From Termitidicoccus mucosus (GTDB lineage: Bacteria; Verrucomicrobiota; Verrucomicrobiia; Opitutales; Opitutaceae), in assembly GCF_038725785.1 (NCBI RefSeq), contig NZ_CP109796.1:930001-994000 (forward strand): a stretch of DNA of 64,000 bases, read 5' to 3'. Made by a program: the position numbers and the translations under genes. The notes below the pieces were generated by a model. It was not told the DNA's origin and did not search any database. It was given only the letters and a program-made list of their open reading frames with translations. Shown here piece after piece: positions 56,275 to 64,000 of this stretch (position 1 is its first letter; every line of letters starts with the position of its first letter).

Positions 56275-57936
56275 ATGAAAAAACTACGCAGCCAATGGGA
56301 TTTCGGCGTCGCGACTGTGAAGCGCGACGGCATCCTCCGCGGACTCGGCTTCACGAAAGAGGAGCTCCAGCGCCCCTTCATCGCCGTCGTCAACTCCTGG
56401 AATGAATACAACCCGGGACACATCCACTTGCGCGAGCTCGCCGAGCGCGTCAAACACGGCATCCGCGAGGCCGGTGGCCTCCCGTTCGAGGTCGTCACCA
56501 CCGGCGTCTGCGATGGCCTCGTCCTCAAGGACCCCCGTTACATCGAACTGCCCAGCCGCAACCTCATCGCCGACGAGGTCGAACTCAACATCGAGGCCAA
56601 CCTCTTCGACGGCATGGTTCTGCTCGGCACCTGCGACTCCATCGTGCCCGGCCACCTCATGGCCGCCGCCCGCATCGGCATCCCCGCCGTCCTCGTCACC
56701 GGCGGCTACATGCCCAACTGCGTTTACCAAGGCCGCGATCTCGGCGTCACCGAGGTCTCCGACGCCATCGGCAAGGTCATGGAGGGCCGCATGGACCGTG
56801 CCTCCTTCGACGAAATGGTGAGCTGCGGCCACGCCGGCCAGGGCGCCTGCGGCGAAATGACCACCGCCAACAGCATGTGCTGCGCCGCCGAGGCCATGGG
56901 CATGGCCCTGCCGGGCAACTCCACCACCGACGCCACCGACAAACGCCGCCTCTGGTCCATCGCCTACGAGGCCGGCATCCACGTCATGCGCATGCTCGTC
57001 CAAGGCGTCACCACCCGCGACCTCATCACCGAAAAATCCATCGAAAACGCCATCATCACCGACCTCGCCATCGGCGGCTCCACCAACCTCCTCCTCCACC
57101 TGCCCGCCATCGCCGCCGAGGCCGGCATCGAGCGCGATTGGTGGAAATTTTTCGACGAGGCCTCTCATCGCGTCCCGCTCCTCACCGCCATCTCTCCGAG
57201 CGGACGCTACTACTTCAAGGACTTCGACGCCGCCGGCGGCCTGCCCGCCCTCCTCAAAAATCTCCTCCCGCTTCTCCACGGCGATATCCCCACCGTGAAC
57301 GGCAAAACCCTTGCCCAAAACGTCGCCTCCTCGTGCGTTTATCACAAGGACGTCATCCGCGGCCTCGACAACCCCGTCACCAAGGCCGCCGGCATCGCCG
57401 TGCTCTATGGCAACATCGCCCCCGAAGGCGCCATCATCAAGGCTGCCGCCCTCCATCCCGGCCAATACCACTTCGAGGGCGTCGCGCGCGTTTTCCACGA
57501 CGTTGACGACGCCGTCGCCGCGCTCCGCCGCAAGGAAATCACGCCCGGCACCGCCGTGGTCATCCGCTACCTCGGCCCCAAGGGCCGCTTCGGCACGACC
57601 GCCTTTGCCTTCCAAAAGGAGCTTGCCGGCATGAGCATCGCCGACGAGGTCGCCATCATCACCGACGGGCGTTTCTCCGGCGGCACCTCCGGCCTGAGCA
57701 TCGGCTACGTCGCCCCCGAGGCCGCGATCGGCGGTCCGCTGAACGCCGTGCTGGACGGTGACCGCGTCATTATAGACATCGAAAAACGCGCGATGAACAT
57801 AGGCGTGAGCGACGAGGAAATAAAACGCCGCCAGGCAGCCGTGGACTGGAAATTTGACGAAACCAAATACAGCCGTTTTCTCCGCCTCTTCACTCGCAAC
57901 GTCACCTCGACCGCCAAGGGCGCCACGTGGATATGA
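56275..57936 (+). CDS. IlvD/Edd-family dehydratase, atypical metal site
   Basis: A 553-residue dehydratase of the IlvD/Edd family (dihydroxy-acid and sugar-acid dehydratases, Fe-S dependent). Family blocks include [54 protein letters not shown] (Cys120), [18 protein letters not shown] (Cys184, Cys192), LALAIGGST-like [28 protein letters not shown], and [19 protein letters not shown]. The usual CDK triplet is CDS here, so the lysine that is carbamylated in characterised members and holds Mg2+ is absent. [11 protein letters not shown] replaces the Cys-containing NSCN block of the 2Fe-2S type. It is probably an aldonate dehydratase making a 2-keto-3-deoxy acid for KdgK, but dihydroxy-acid dehydratase is not excluded. 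Confidence 0.88.
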   Translation: MKKLRSQWDFGVATVKRDGILRGLGFTKEELQRPFIAVVNSWNEYNPGHIHLRELAERVKHGIREAGGLPFEVVTTGVCDGLVLKDPRYIELPSRNLIADEVELNIEANLFDGMVLLGTCDSIVPGHLMAAARIGIPAVLVTGGYMPNCVYQGRDLGVTEVSDAIGKVMEGRMDRASFDEMVSCGHAGQGACGEMTTANSMCCAAEAMGMALPGNSTTDATDKRRLWSIAYEAGIHVMRMLVQGVTTRDLITEKSIENAIITDLAIGGSTNLLLHLPAIAAEAGIERDWWKFFDEASHRVPLLTAISPSGRYYFKDFDAAGGLPALLKNLLPLLHGDIPTVNGKTLAQNVASSCVYHKDVIRGLDNPVTKAAGIAVLYGNIAPEGAIIKAAALHPGQYHFEGVARVFHDVDDAVAALRRKEITPGTAVVIRYLGPKGRFGTTAFAFQKELAGMSIADEVAIITDGRFSGGTSGLSIGYVAPEAAIGGPLNAVLDGDRVIIDIEKRAMNIGVSDEEIKRRQAAVDWKFDETKYSRFLRLFTRNVTSTAKGATWI

Positions 57937-58705
57937 AGTTTAGGTTCGTCGCTTATGTAGAGAGCCCGTGAACCCAAAGAGGTTGAAAACGCGCAGAGAA
58001 GCCCTTTGTCCAAACGAAAGGGCGGCTCTGCGGTGCTCCATGTCTGGCCCTTCTCGCACGTCGAGTCACGGGCGGACGCGCTGAGGAGCGTCAGCGACGA
58101 GAGGGGAAGCGCCCGGCGGGAAAGGTGAAGCTGCGCCCCGCGCAGACTACCCAATACGGCTCCAAGTTATTCATAATCTCCTGAATGGGCCGGCCCCCGT
58201 TGACCCGGGGCCGGAGGCGCGTGCAATGGCGGTGGTGGGGCCCTCGTGCATGCGCTGCTTCCGATAGGTACACCGCCACGCGCAGGGGCTTGCCCGGTTT
58301 CCGGCGAGCGAGGGATGCGTCCTCTCCGTCCATGCGTGGAGACCATGCGCCTTGGTGGGAAAAGCCAATGACGCAAAATCGGGATATGTTGGCGTAATTC
58401 CGGCACTAGACAACCATGCACGGGACATTCAAGCTGGCATCAAAAATCAGTCAATTCCAGCCAGCATCCAAATAGCCTAAACCGATATGAAAACCTTGAA
58501 TCATGCAGAAAATATAACCGCTGTGCCCCTCGGCGCCGCCTCCGCGATGGCGGCAGGCAGGCGCTGGACGGAAGAACGCACCGCACCCCGCATAGCCAGA
58601 AAGAGGCGGACTTCATCCGCCGCATAACCCCCAAAAAAACTTAAAGCCAATCTCTTATAAAAGCAGGAACAAGCCAGGCTTTGGCATATAGACACAGGAA
58701 ACAAT
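57937..58705. other. 769-bp gap with stem-loops, no identified gene
   Basis: No gene can be supported here. Open frames on both strands (for example 58091-58333 minus) have no family motifs. Dyads are frequent: a strong hairpin at 57992-58032, CGCTGA/TCAGCG at 58079-58096, CCGGCCCC/GGGGCCGG at 58190-58214, and GCTGGC/GCCAGC around 58433-58467. The last ~60 nt are AT-rich and hold the DUF5107 start. It could be a decayed element, an RNA gene, or a long leader. Standard bacterial RNAs (tmRNA, RNase P, SRP, 6S) were not recognised. Confidence 0.5.
57992..58032 (+). terminator. Hairpin after the dehydratase, possible terminator without T-run
   Basis: CGCAGAG and CTCTGCG enclose a 2x2 internal loop (AA/GG), then GCCCTTT and AAAGGGC. 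This is a 14-bp stem 56 nt after the dehydratase stop. No T-run follows, so it may be a transcript-end stabiliser or a REP element rather than a true terminator. Confidence 0.5.
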
Positions 58706-61700
58706 ATGATGAAAGACAAAGTAACGGCAATCGTCGAAAAAGCCACAATCCCCACATATATACCCAAAAAAGCGATGGAACTGCCCATGTTCTTTGAGAA
58801 CAAGCCCTACCAGGGGGCCAGCGGCAGGTTGTATCCCCTGCCTTTTTCCGACAGGATAAGCGATGATAAAAGCAATGTGGATTACGATGTTTACACATTG
58901 GAAAACGAATATGTCAGAACGCAGGTTCTGCCGCGCTTCGGCGGCAAGATCCTGCGCGGCTACGACAAGATCGGAAATTATGACTTTATTTATTACAACG
59001 AGGTCATCAAGCCCGCCCTCGTCGGCCTGGCGGGGCCGTGGATTTCGGGCGGCATAGAGTTTAATTTCCCCCAGCACCACCGCCCGACAACCTACATGCC
59101 CCTTGAGGCGGTCCTTGAGAAAAACGCCGACGGTTCAAAAACCGCATGGGTGGGCGAGGTCGATCCGTTTCACAGGATGAAGGGCATGGCGGGAATAACC
59201 CTCGAGCCGGGGCGCTCTTATATAAAAGCCAAAATACGCGTGTATAATCGCACGAACCGCCCGCAGGTGTTCATGTGGTGGGCGAACCTCGCCGTTCCGG
59301 TCAACGACAGCTACCGAACCATATTCCCCCCCGACGTGGAATGGGTGAACGACCACGACAGGAGGGCCGTGATGAGCTGGCCCATCGCAAAGGGCGTTTA
59401 CAAAACCGCGCGTCCCTTTGATTACGGGGATGGCACGGATCTGTCACAATACAGCGCGGTCAAGGTGCCGTCCTCGTTCATGGTGTCCCAAGGGCAGTCA
59501 GACATGGACTTTGTCGCCGGTTACGACGGTGGCAGACAAAAGGGAATCGTCACAGTCGCGGATCATCATATTTCCCCGGGCAAAAAGATGTGGCACTGGG
59601 GAATGGGCGATTTCGGCGACATGTGGTGCCAGAACCTTACGGACGAAAACGGTCCGTATATAGAACTGATGACCGGAATATACACCGACAACCAGCCGGA
59701 TTTCACGTGGCTTGCGCCATACGAGTCGAGGGTATTTGAGCAATACTGGTATCCCATCCGCGACATCGGCGATGTTAAGAACGCCTCGATTGACGCCGCC
59801 ATGAACGTGGAGCAGCGCGAGGACAGGTTGTTTTTCGGTTTTAATGTGACCGGCTCCTTTGACGGCGCGCGGATAAGCGTCGCGCACAAGGGTAATGTTG
59901 TATTCGAGGATGTCGCGAACCTAAGCCCGAAGGCGGCATGGCTGAGGGAAATCCCAATGGGAGACATGAACATCGAGGATGTGACCGTTTCCCTTTCCTC
60001 GCGCGATGGGAAAAAACTGGTGGAATACACCACCTATAAACGCGGGCAAAAACAACCCATTGAACCGCGAAAGCCCGTCTTGCGCCCCTCGGAAATCAAT
60101 AATATCGAGGAACTGTATATCAATGGCTTGCACCTGGAGCAGTATAAACAGCACAATTACGATGCAAAGGACTATTATATTGAGGGCCTGAACCGTGATC
60201 CGGGTGACGTCCGCTGCAACACCGCCCTTGCGCGCCTGTGCCTGAAAAACGGCGAATTTGAAAAATGCGTGGGCTACAGCGATGCGGCCATAAAACGGCT
60301 GACGCTAAGAAACCAGCACCCCGTGGATACGGAGGCCATGTATCTCAAGGGGCTCGCCCTTAAATATCTTGGAAAATACGATGAAGCGTATGACGTTTTG
60401 TTCAAGGCCGGGTGGAATTACGCCCACAGGGGGGCCGCATATTACGAGCTGGCGAACATTGATTGCATGAACGGCAAATTCGCCGACGCGCTTGAAAAAC
60501 TGGATGTTTCGGCGGGCTTGCATGAGGGCCATACAAAGGCGTTGAATTTGAAGGCCGCCATCTTCAGAAAGCTGGGATGCGCGGAAAAAGCGCGGGAGGC
60601 GGCGAGGACCGCCGGGCTTGTTGACCCGCTGGACATGTTCTCGCGGGTCGAGCTGGCCCGCCTTGGTGATGATAAAGAGATAATCGAAACATACGGCGGC
60701 AAGCCCGAGAACTTTATTGATGTGGCGTGCGACTACATTGGTGCCGGATTTTATGACGACGCGCTTTTTGCCCTCGGTCTGACCGGCGTCGATTATCCAT
60801 TGTTCGACTACTATCGCGCCCTGTGCCATGACAAAATGGGACAGGCGGACAAGGCCGCCGAATACTGCAAAAAAGCCGACAGCCAGGATACCGGATATTG
60901 CTTCCCCTCGCGGCTTGAAGACATGGCCGCGCTCGAATGCGGAATCGCGCTCTATCCCGCCGGGGCAAACGCATACTATTATTTAGGCTGCTTGTATTAT
61001 GACAAATTCCGCTATGACGCGGCGATGTCATGCTGGGAAAAAGCGATTGAAAGAAACGGAGGCCACGCCAAGGCGCTCAGAAACCTTGCCCTGGCCTATT
61101 TTGATAAAAAAGGCGACTTCATTTCCGCAAAAACCCGCATGGAGAAAGCACTGGAAAGCGACACGACCGAGCCGCGCCTCCTGTTTGAATACCAGCACTT
61201 GCTTAAAAACATGAATATCGCGCCAGAAAAACGCCTGGCGGTGTATGACAAGCATGAAAATTTAATGTTGATGCGGGATGACAGCTATCTGGATTATTTG
61301 ACATTAAAATCCATGACGGCCGATTACTCCACGGCCATCGAGCTTGCCAAAACAAGACGTTTCCACATATACGAGGGCGGCGAGGGAAAACTGACCCGGC
61401 AGCACGCTTGGATGCACGTTTTATACGGCAACGAGCTTGCCGGGAAGGGCGACTTAGGGAAGGCGGCCGAAATATACAAGGACGGCATCAACATGCCAAA
61501 GTCGTATGGCGAGGCCAAAACCTTCTTCAATCAGGAGGCCCATGTGTATTATTTCACGGGGCTGCTGCTTGAAAAACAAGGGCTGGATTCGATGGGAGCC
61601 TTTGCAGAGGCCGCGGTTTACAAAGCCGCCGTTTCGGAGCTTTCAATGTTCCGGGCGCTGGCCTTGCGGAAGCTCGGGCGATTTGCCGAGGCCGGCGCAG

Positions 61701-61972
61701 TTTTGGAGGAGATGATGCGCGCGGGCGATAATCTTATCGAAAACCGCGACCGTCGCACTTATTATGGCGTCGGCTCACCGTCGCCGCTGCCGTTTGAGAA
61801 CGACATTGTAAAGAACAACCTTGTGGAAGGATATGTTTTAAAAGCGTATGCCTCGCTGGGGTTGGGAAAATTTGGGAATGCGGAGGATCATATTAAAAAA
61901 GCCGGGGATCTTAATCCGCATGATTTTAGAATATACGCATTCCATTGCATCAAGGACAGGATTGATGTTTGA
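58706..61972 (+). CDS. DUF5107 sugar-epimerase-like domain plus TPR repeats
   Basis: A 1088-residue protein without a signal peptide. An AGGAA Shine-Dalgarno lies ahead of tandem ATGs at 58706/58709. Residues ~15-400 form the DUF5107 domain, a galactose-mutarotase-like beta sandwich (VLPRFGGKILRGYDKIGNYDFIYYN, SGGIEFNFPQHHRPTTYM, RPQVFMWWANLAVPV). From ~450 to the end, TPR units repeat (LYINGLHLEQYKQHNYDAKDYYIEGL, ALARLCLKNGEFEKCVGYSDAAI, YYLGCLYYDKFRYDAAMSCWEKAI). Such proteins sit in sugar-utilisation loci and are cytosolic; their substrate and reaction are not established. Codon use and base composition are less GC-rich than the operon upstream. It lies 22 nt before an MFS gene, so the two probably work together on an imported sugar. 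Confidence 0.88.
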   Translation: MMKDKVTAIVEKATIPTYIPKKAMELPMFFENKPYQGASGRLYPLPFSDRISDDKSNVDYDVYTLENEYVRTQVLPRFGGKILRGYDKIGNYDFIYYNEVIKPALVGLAGPWISGGIEFNFPQHHRPTTYMPLEAVLEKNADGSKTAWVGEVDPFHRMKGMAGITLEPGRSYIKAKIRVYNRTNRPQVFMWWANLAVPVNDSYRTIFPPDVEWVNDHDRRAVMSWPIAKGVYKTARPFDYGDGTDLSQYSAVKVPSSFMVSQGQSDMDFVAGYDGGRQKGIVTVADHHISPGKKMWHWGMGDFGDMWCQNLTDENGPYIELMTGIYTDNQPDFTWLAPYESRVFEQYWYPIRDIGDVKNASIDAAMNVEQREDRLFFGFNVTGSFDGARISVAHKGNVVFEDVANLSPKAAWLREIPMGDMNIEDVTVSLSSRDGKKLVEYTTYKRGQKQPIEPRKPVLRPSEINNIEELYINGLHLEQYKQHNYDAKDYYIEGLNRDPGDVRCNTALARLCLKNGEFEKCVGYSDAAIKRLTLRNQHPVDTEAMYLKGLALKYLGKYDEAYDVLFKAGWNYAHRGAAYYELANIDCMNGKFADALEKLDVSAGLHEGHTKALNLKAAIFRKLGCAEKAREAARTAGLVDPLDMFSRVELARLGDDKEIIETYGGKPENFIDVACDYIGAGFYDDALFALGLTGVDYPLFDYYRALCHDKMGQADKAAEYCKKADSQDTGYCFPSRLEDMAALECGIALYPAGANAYYYLGCLYYDKFRYDAAMSCWEKAIERNGGHAKALRNLALAYFDKKGDFISAKTRMEKALESDTTEPRLLFEYQHLLKNMNIAPEKRLAVYDKHENLMLMRDDSYLDYLTLKSMTADYSTAIELAKTRRFHIYEGGEGKLTRQHAWMHVLYGNELAGKGDLGKAAEIYKDGINMPKSYGEAKTFFNQEAHVYYFTGLLLEKQGLDSMGAFAEAAVYKAAVSELSMFRALALRKLGRFAEAGAVLEEMMRAGDNLIENRDRRTYYGVGSPSPLPFENDIVKNNLVEGYVLKAYASLGLGKFGNAEDHIKKAGDLNPHDFRIYAFHCIKDRIDV

Positions 61973-61994
61973 AATTAATTAACCACCAAAAACA

Positions 61995-63299
61995 ATGTCC
62001 TCTAAAAGACCGTTCTGGCACGGCTACAAATGGGAGATGCTCGCGCTGCTCTCGGTGGCCTTTTTGCTCAACCAGGCCGACCGCGCCATTTACGGCGTGG
62101 TGCTGCCGCAGATCACGGTCGATCTGCAGTTGACCGAGTCGCAGGCCGGCCTTGTCGCCACCGTGCTTTTTCTGACGATGGCGGTGTTGATGCCCTTCGC
62201 CGGGTTCGCCGGCGACCGGCTGCCCAAGGCGCGCCTCATCACCTTCTGCCTCATCCTTTGGAGCGTGGCGACGCTGTTCACCGGCGTCGTTGGCGGCGTG
62301 GTGGGACTGGTGCTGTTGCGCAGCGTGCTGACCGGCGGGGCCGAGGCTTTTTACGCTCCGGCGGCCTACGCGCTGGTGGCGAAGTTTCACACGACCACGC
62401 GCAGCATTGCCCTGTCCGTCCATCAGGCTGCATTTTACGTCGGCGTCATGACGAGCGGTTTCATCGCGGGCTGGGTCGCCGAGCAATGGGGCTGGCGCCA
62501 CGCCTTCTATACTTACGGTGGCGCAGGCATCCTGCTCGGCTTTGTGTTCATGTTCCGTCTCCGTGACACACGGGTGCCCGTCTTGGACGAGGAAACTCCA
62601 AGTTCCCAAATTACGGATTCCAGCCCGGTTGAAAAAACAAATTCCGACGGCCCCCCGCCGGGTTTCTGGCAGTCCTTCAGTTTATTTTTCCGCGTGCCCT
62701 CGGCGTTGCTGCTTACCTGCGGCTTCGCCGGGATTCACTGCGCGCACTCCGCCTACATAGTGTTCGCGCCCAAGCTGCTCCTCGAAAAATTCCCCTCGCT
62801 CTCACTCACGATGGCCGGCGGCTACGCGATGTTCTTCCATTATCTCGCGGCGTTCGTGGGAATCATTGCCGGCGGCGTGTTATCGGATTATTTGGTGAGC
62901 AAGCGTCCCGCCGTGCGGCTGGAGTTGCAACTGGTCTCGATGGCCCTCGGTGTGCCGTTTATTGTTTGGATGGGCCTTGCGCCAAGCCTTGTGTCGGTTT
63001 GCGTTGCCATGTCTTTCTTCGGCCTGTTGCGCGGCGTGTATGAAAGCAACACCCAGGCTTCGCTCTTCGATGTGATCCCGCCGCGCTTCCGCGGCATGGC
63101 GTGGGGGGTGATGGCGATGCTCGCGCTTATCCCCAGCTCCTTCATGCCCTGGCTGATGGGCATGGTGAAGGACCGGCTGCCGGAGAACGGCTTCTCGTAT
63201 GGCTTCGCGGCGACGGGCGTGTTCTGGGTGCTCGGCGCCCTCGCGCTTCTGGCGGCAAGACTGCGCACCTTCCATCGCGACCGCATTGACCTCTCTTGA
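61995..63299 (+). CDS. MFS transporter, paralogue of the 24062 gene
   Basis: A 434-residue MFS protein with 12 predicted membrane segments. It shares LNQADRAIYGVV at TM1, PFAGFAGDRLPKARL in loop 2-3 and GGVLSDYLVSKRPAV in the second-half repeat with the protein at 24062-25348, along with the closing FGLLRGVYESNTQASLFDV. A hydrophilic central loop (~residues 190-225) joins the two halves. Start at 61995 (MSSKRPFWHG), no strong Shine-Dalgarno. It probably imports a sugar or sugar acid processed by the DUF5107 protein directly upstream. The 245 nt after it, before the convergent regulator, contain no recognisable gene. Confidence 0.88.
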   Translation: MSSKRPFWHGYKWEMLALLSVAFLLNQADRAIYGVVLPQITVDLQLTESQAGLVATVLFLTMAVLMPFAGFAGDRLPKARLITFCLILWSVATLFTGVVGGVVGLVLLRSVLTGGAEAFYAPAAYALVAKFHTTTRSIALSVHQAAFYVGVMTSGFIAGWVAEQWGWRHAFYTYGGAGILLGFVFMFRLRDTRVPVLDEETPSSQITDSSPVEKTNSDGPPPGFWQSFSLFFRVPSALLLTCGFAGIHCAHSAYIVFAPKLLLEKFPSLSLTMAGGYAMFFHYLAAFVGIIAGGVLSDYLVSKRPAVRLELQLVSMALGVPFIVWMGLAPSLVSVCVAMSFFGLLRGVYESNTQASLFDVIPPRFRGMAWGVMAMLALIPSSFMPWLMGMVKDRLPENGFSYGFAATGVFWVLGALALLAARLRTFHRDRIDLS

Positions 63300-63544
63300 A
63301 AAATTCCCAGCATCCCGCCCCGCCCTGCGATCAGGTCAGGTCAAACCACTCGCAGACTCGTAGGCACTTCATTCATAGACACGTTCATTAGCGGTTAAAG
63401 AAGGTTCGCTTTGATTGCAGTCGTTTCATAGGGGCATCTATACGCGTGCGCGCGTGATGTTGCGATATTGCAGCGCAGAGAGCGCGAAGAAGCCGGATTT
63501 TTATCCACGGGGGATCGGCACACAACCGGTGCCCGGGCTGAACC

Positions 63545-64000
63545 TCACCCTCGGTAATGCTGCCTGTGCTGGTCGCGGTATTCGCACGGGGACATCCCCG
63601 TCTGCGTGGCAAACATTTGCACGAACGCGGACTGCGACAAATAGCCGCTCTGCACCGGGATGTCACCGAGCGGCATGTCCGTCTGCCTCAGCAGTTGCTT
63701 CGCGCCCTGCAGCCGTAACTGCACGAGATAATCATGCACGGTCTTTCCCACGTCGGCGGAAAATATCCGCTCAAGCGTGCGCCGGGACACGCCCGCGGCG
63801 GCGGTCACCTGATCCACGCCAATCGGATGGTGGCTTTCCGCACGCATGAACTCAAGCGCCTTGAGCACCGCGGGACGCGCCGCCGGCAGCCTGTCCGTCG
63901 AGGTGCGGCTGATTATGTCCAGCGGAGCGAGCGACAGCCACTTTTCCTTGACCTTTTTTCCGGCCATCAGCCGCTCCAGCATCTCCGCCCCCATCCATCC
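63545..64000 (-). CDS. XylR/AraC-type sugar regulator, N-terminus beyond the window
   Basis: The C-terminal ~152 residues of a minus-strand regulator; the frame stays open to the window end. AEMLERLMAGKK and ISRTSTDRLP are the end of a periplasmic-binding-protein-like ligand domain, as in XylR. The AraC DNA-binding domain follows: ALEFMRAESHHPIGVDQVTAAAGVSRRTLERIFSADVG with its first helix-turn-helix, then LGDIPVQSGYLSQSAFVQMFATQTGMSPCEYRDQH with the second. It converges on the MFS gene. It likely controls sugar genes nearby and could be the protein that binds the GTCA-N7-TGAC sites, but this is inference. Confidence 0.9.
   Translation of the reverse strand, partial: GWMGAEMLERLMAGKKVKEKWLSLAPLDIISRTSTDRLPAARPAVLKALEFMRAESHHPIGVDQVTAAAGVSRRTLERIFSADVGKTVHDYLVQLRLQGAKQLLRQTDMPLGDIPVQSGYLSQSAFVQMFATQTGMSPCEYRDQHRQHYRG

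Noticed and set aside
58091-58333. Minus-strand frame with GKPLRVAVYL, similar to the start of serine recombinases
   Set aside because: The match ends after ten residues, with no catalytic Ser or downstream helices. Treated as chance.
63300-63544. Small gene or RNA between the MFS gene and the regulator
   Set aside because: Only weak dyads and short frames are present; nothing supports a feature.

Overview
The window looks like a piece of a GC-rich, Gram-negative Verrucomicrobium, most likely of the family Opitutaceae. This placement is inferred from gene content and style: an autotransporter barrel, a TonB-dependent receptor, many secreted glycoside hydrolases and sulfatases, NHL/IPT surface proteins with a Gly-rich C-terminal anchor, XylR/AraC-type regulators and many short palindromic repeats. 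Almost every gene is on the plus strand; only two AraC-family regulators are on the minus strand. I see no rRNA, tRNA, CRISPR array or intact insertion sequence.

Layout. 1-1.6 kb: 3' end of an autotransporter. 1.6-23.7 kb: a polysaccharide-degrading block with a GH106-type rhamnosidase, a BNR/IPT/NHL surface protein, a GH36 alpha-galactosidase, two sulfatases, a GH3 enzyme, a broken LacZ-type GH2 gene, an unrecognised lipoprotein-like beta protein and a GH33-like sialidase. 24-34.3 kb: an MFS transporter, a small exported protein, a GH43-GH50 fusion, a GH43 enzyme, a tandem-repeat CBM-like protein and a second GH2 enzyme. 34.3-36.3 kb: an EamA permease of different composition and a convergent AraC regulator. 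36.6-48.6 kb: an (alpha/alpha)-barrel exported protein, a TonB receptor, a 1585-residue IPT/NHL surface protein, KDPG aldolase and KDG kinase, closed by a strong terminator. 48.7-57.9 kb: a tightly packed operon of flavoprotein, DUF2877, FdrA, DUF1116, SDR, metallo-beta-lactamase hydrolase and IlvD/Edd dehydratase. 58.7-63.3 kb: a DUF5107/TPR protein and a second MFS transporter. 63.5-64 kb: the C-terminus of a XylR-type regulator.

How the parts may work together. Outer enzymes and sulfatases would trim a complex, possibly sulfated polysaccharide; the TonB receptor and MFS proteins would import fragments. The SDR, MBL hydrolase, IlvD/Edd dehydratase, KDG kinase and KDPG aldolase together make a plausible oxidative sugar route (sugar, lactone, aldonate, KDG, KDPG, pyruvate plus glyceraldehyde-3-phosphate). 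The FdrA/DUF1116/DUF2877 trio, related to the E. coli fdrA/ylbE/ylbF set linked to oxamate carbamoyl transfer, sits in the same operon for no obvious reason.

The most unusual feature is a 52-bp twin-hairpin palindrome present twice at 50/52 identity. Both copies lie inside coding regions of unrelated proteins and in the same reading frame, so both proteins carry the same 18-residue peptide. Other palindromes interrupt a GH2 gene that is also frameshifted. This resembles the protein-coding palindromic elements of Rickettsia.
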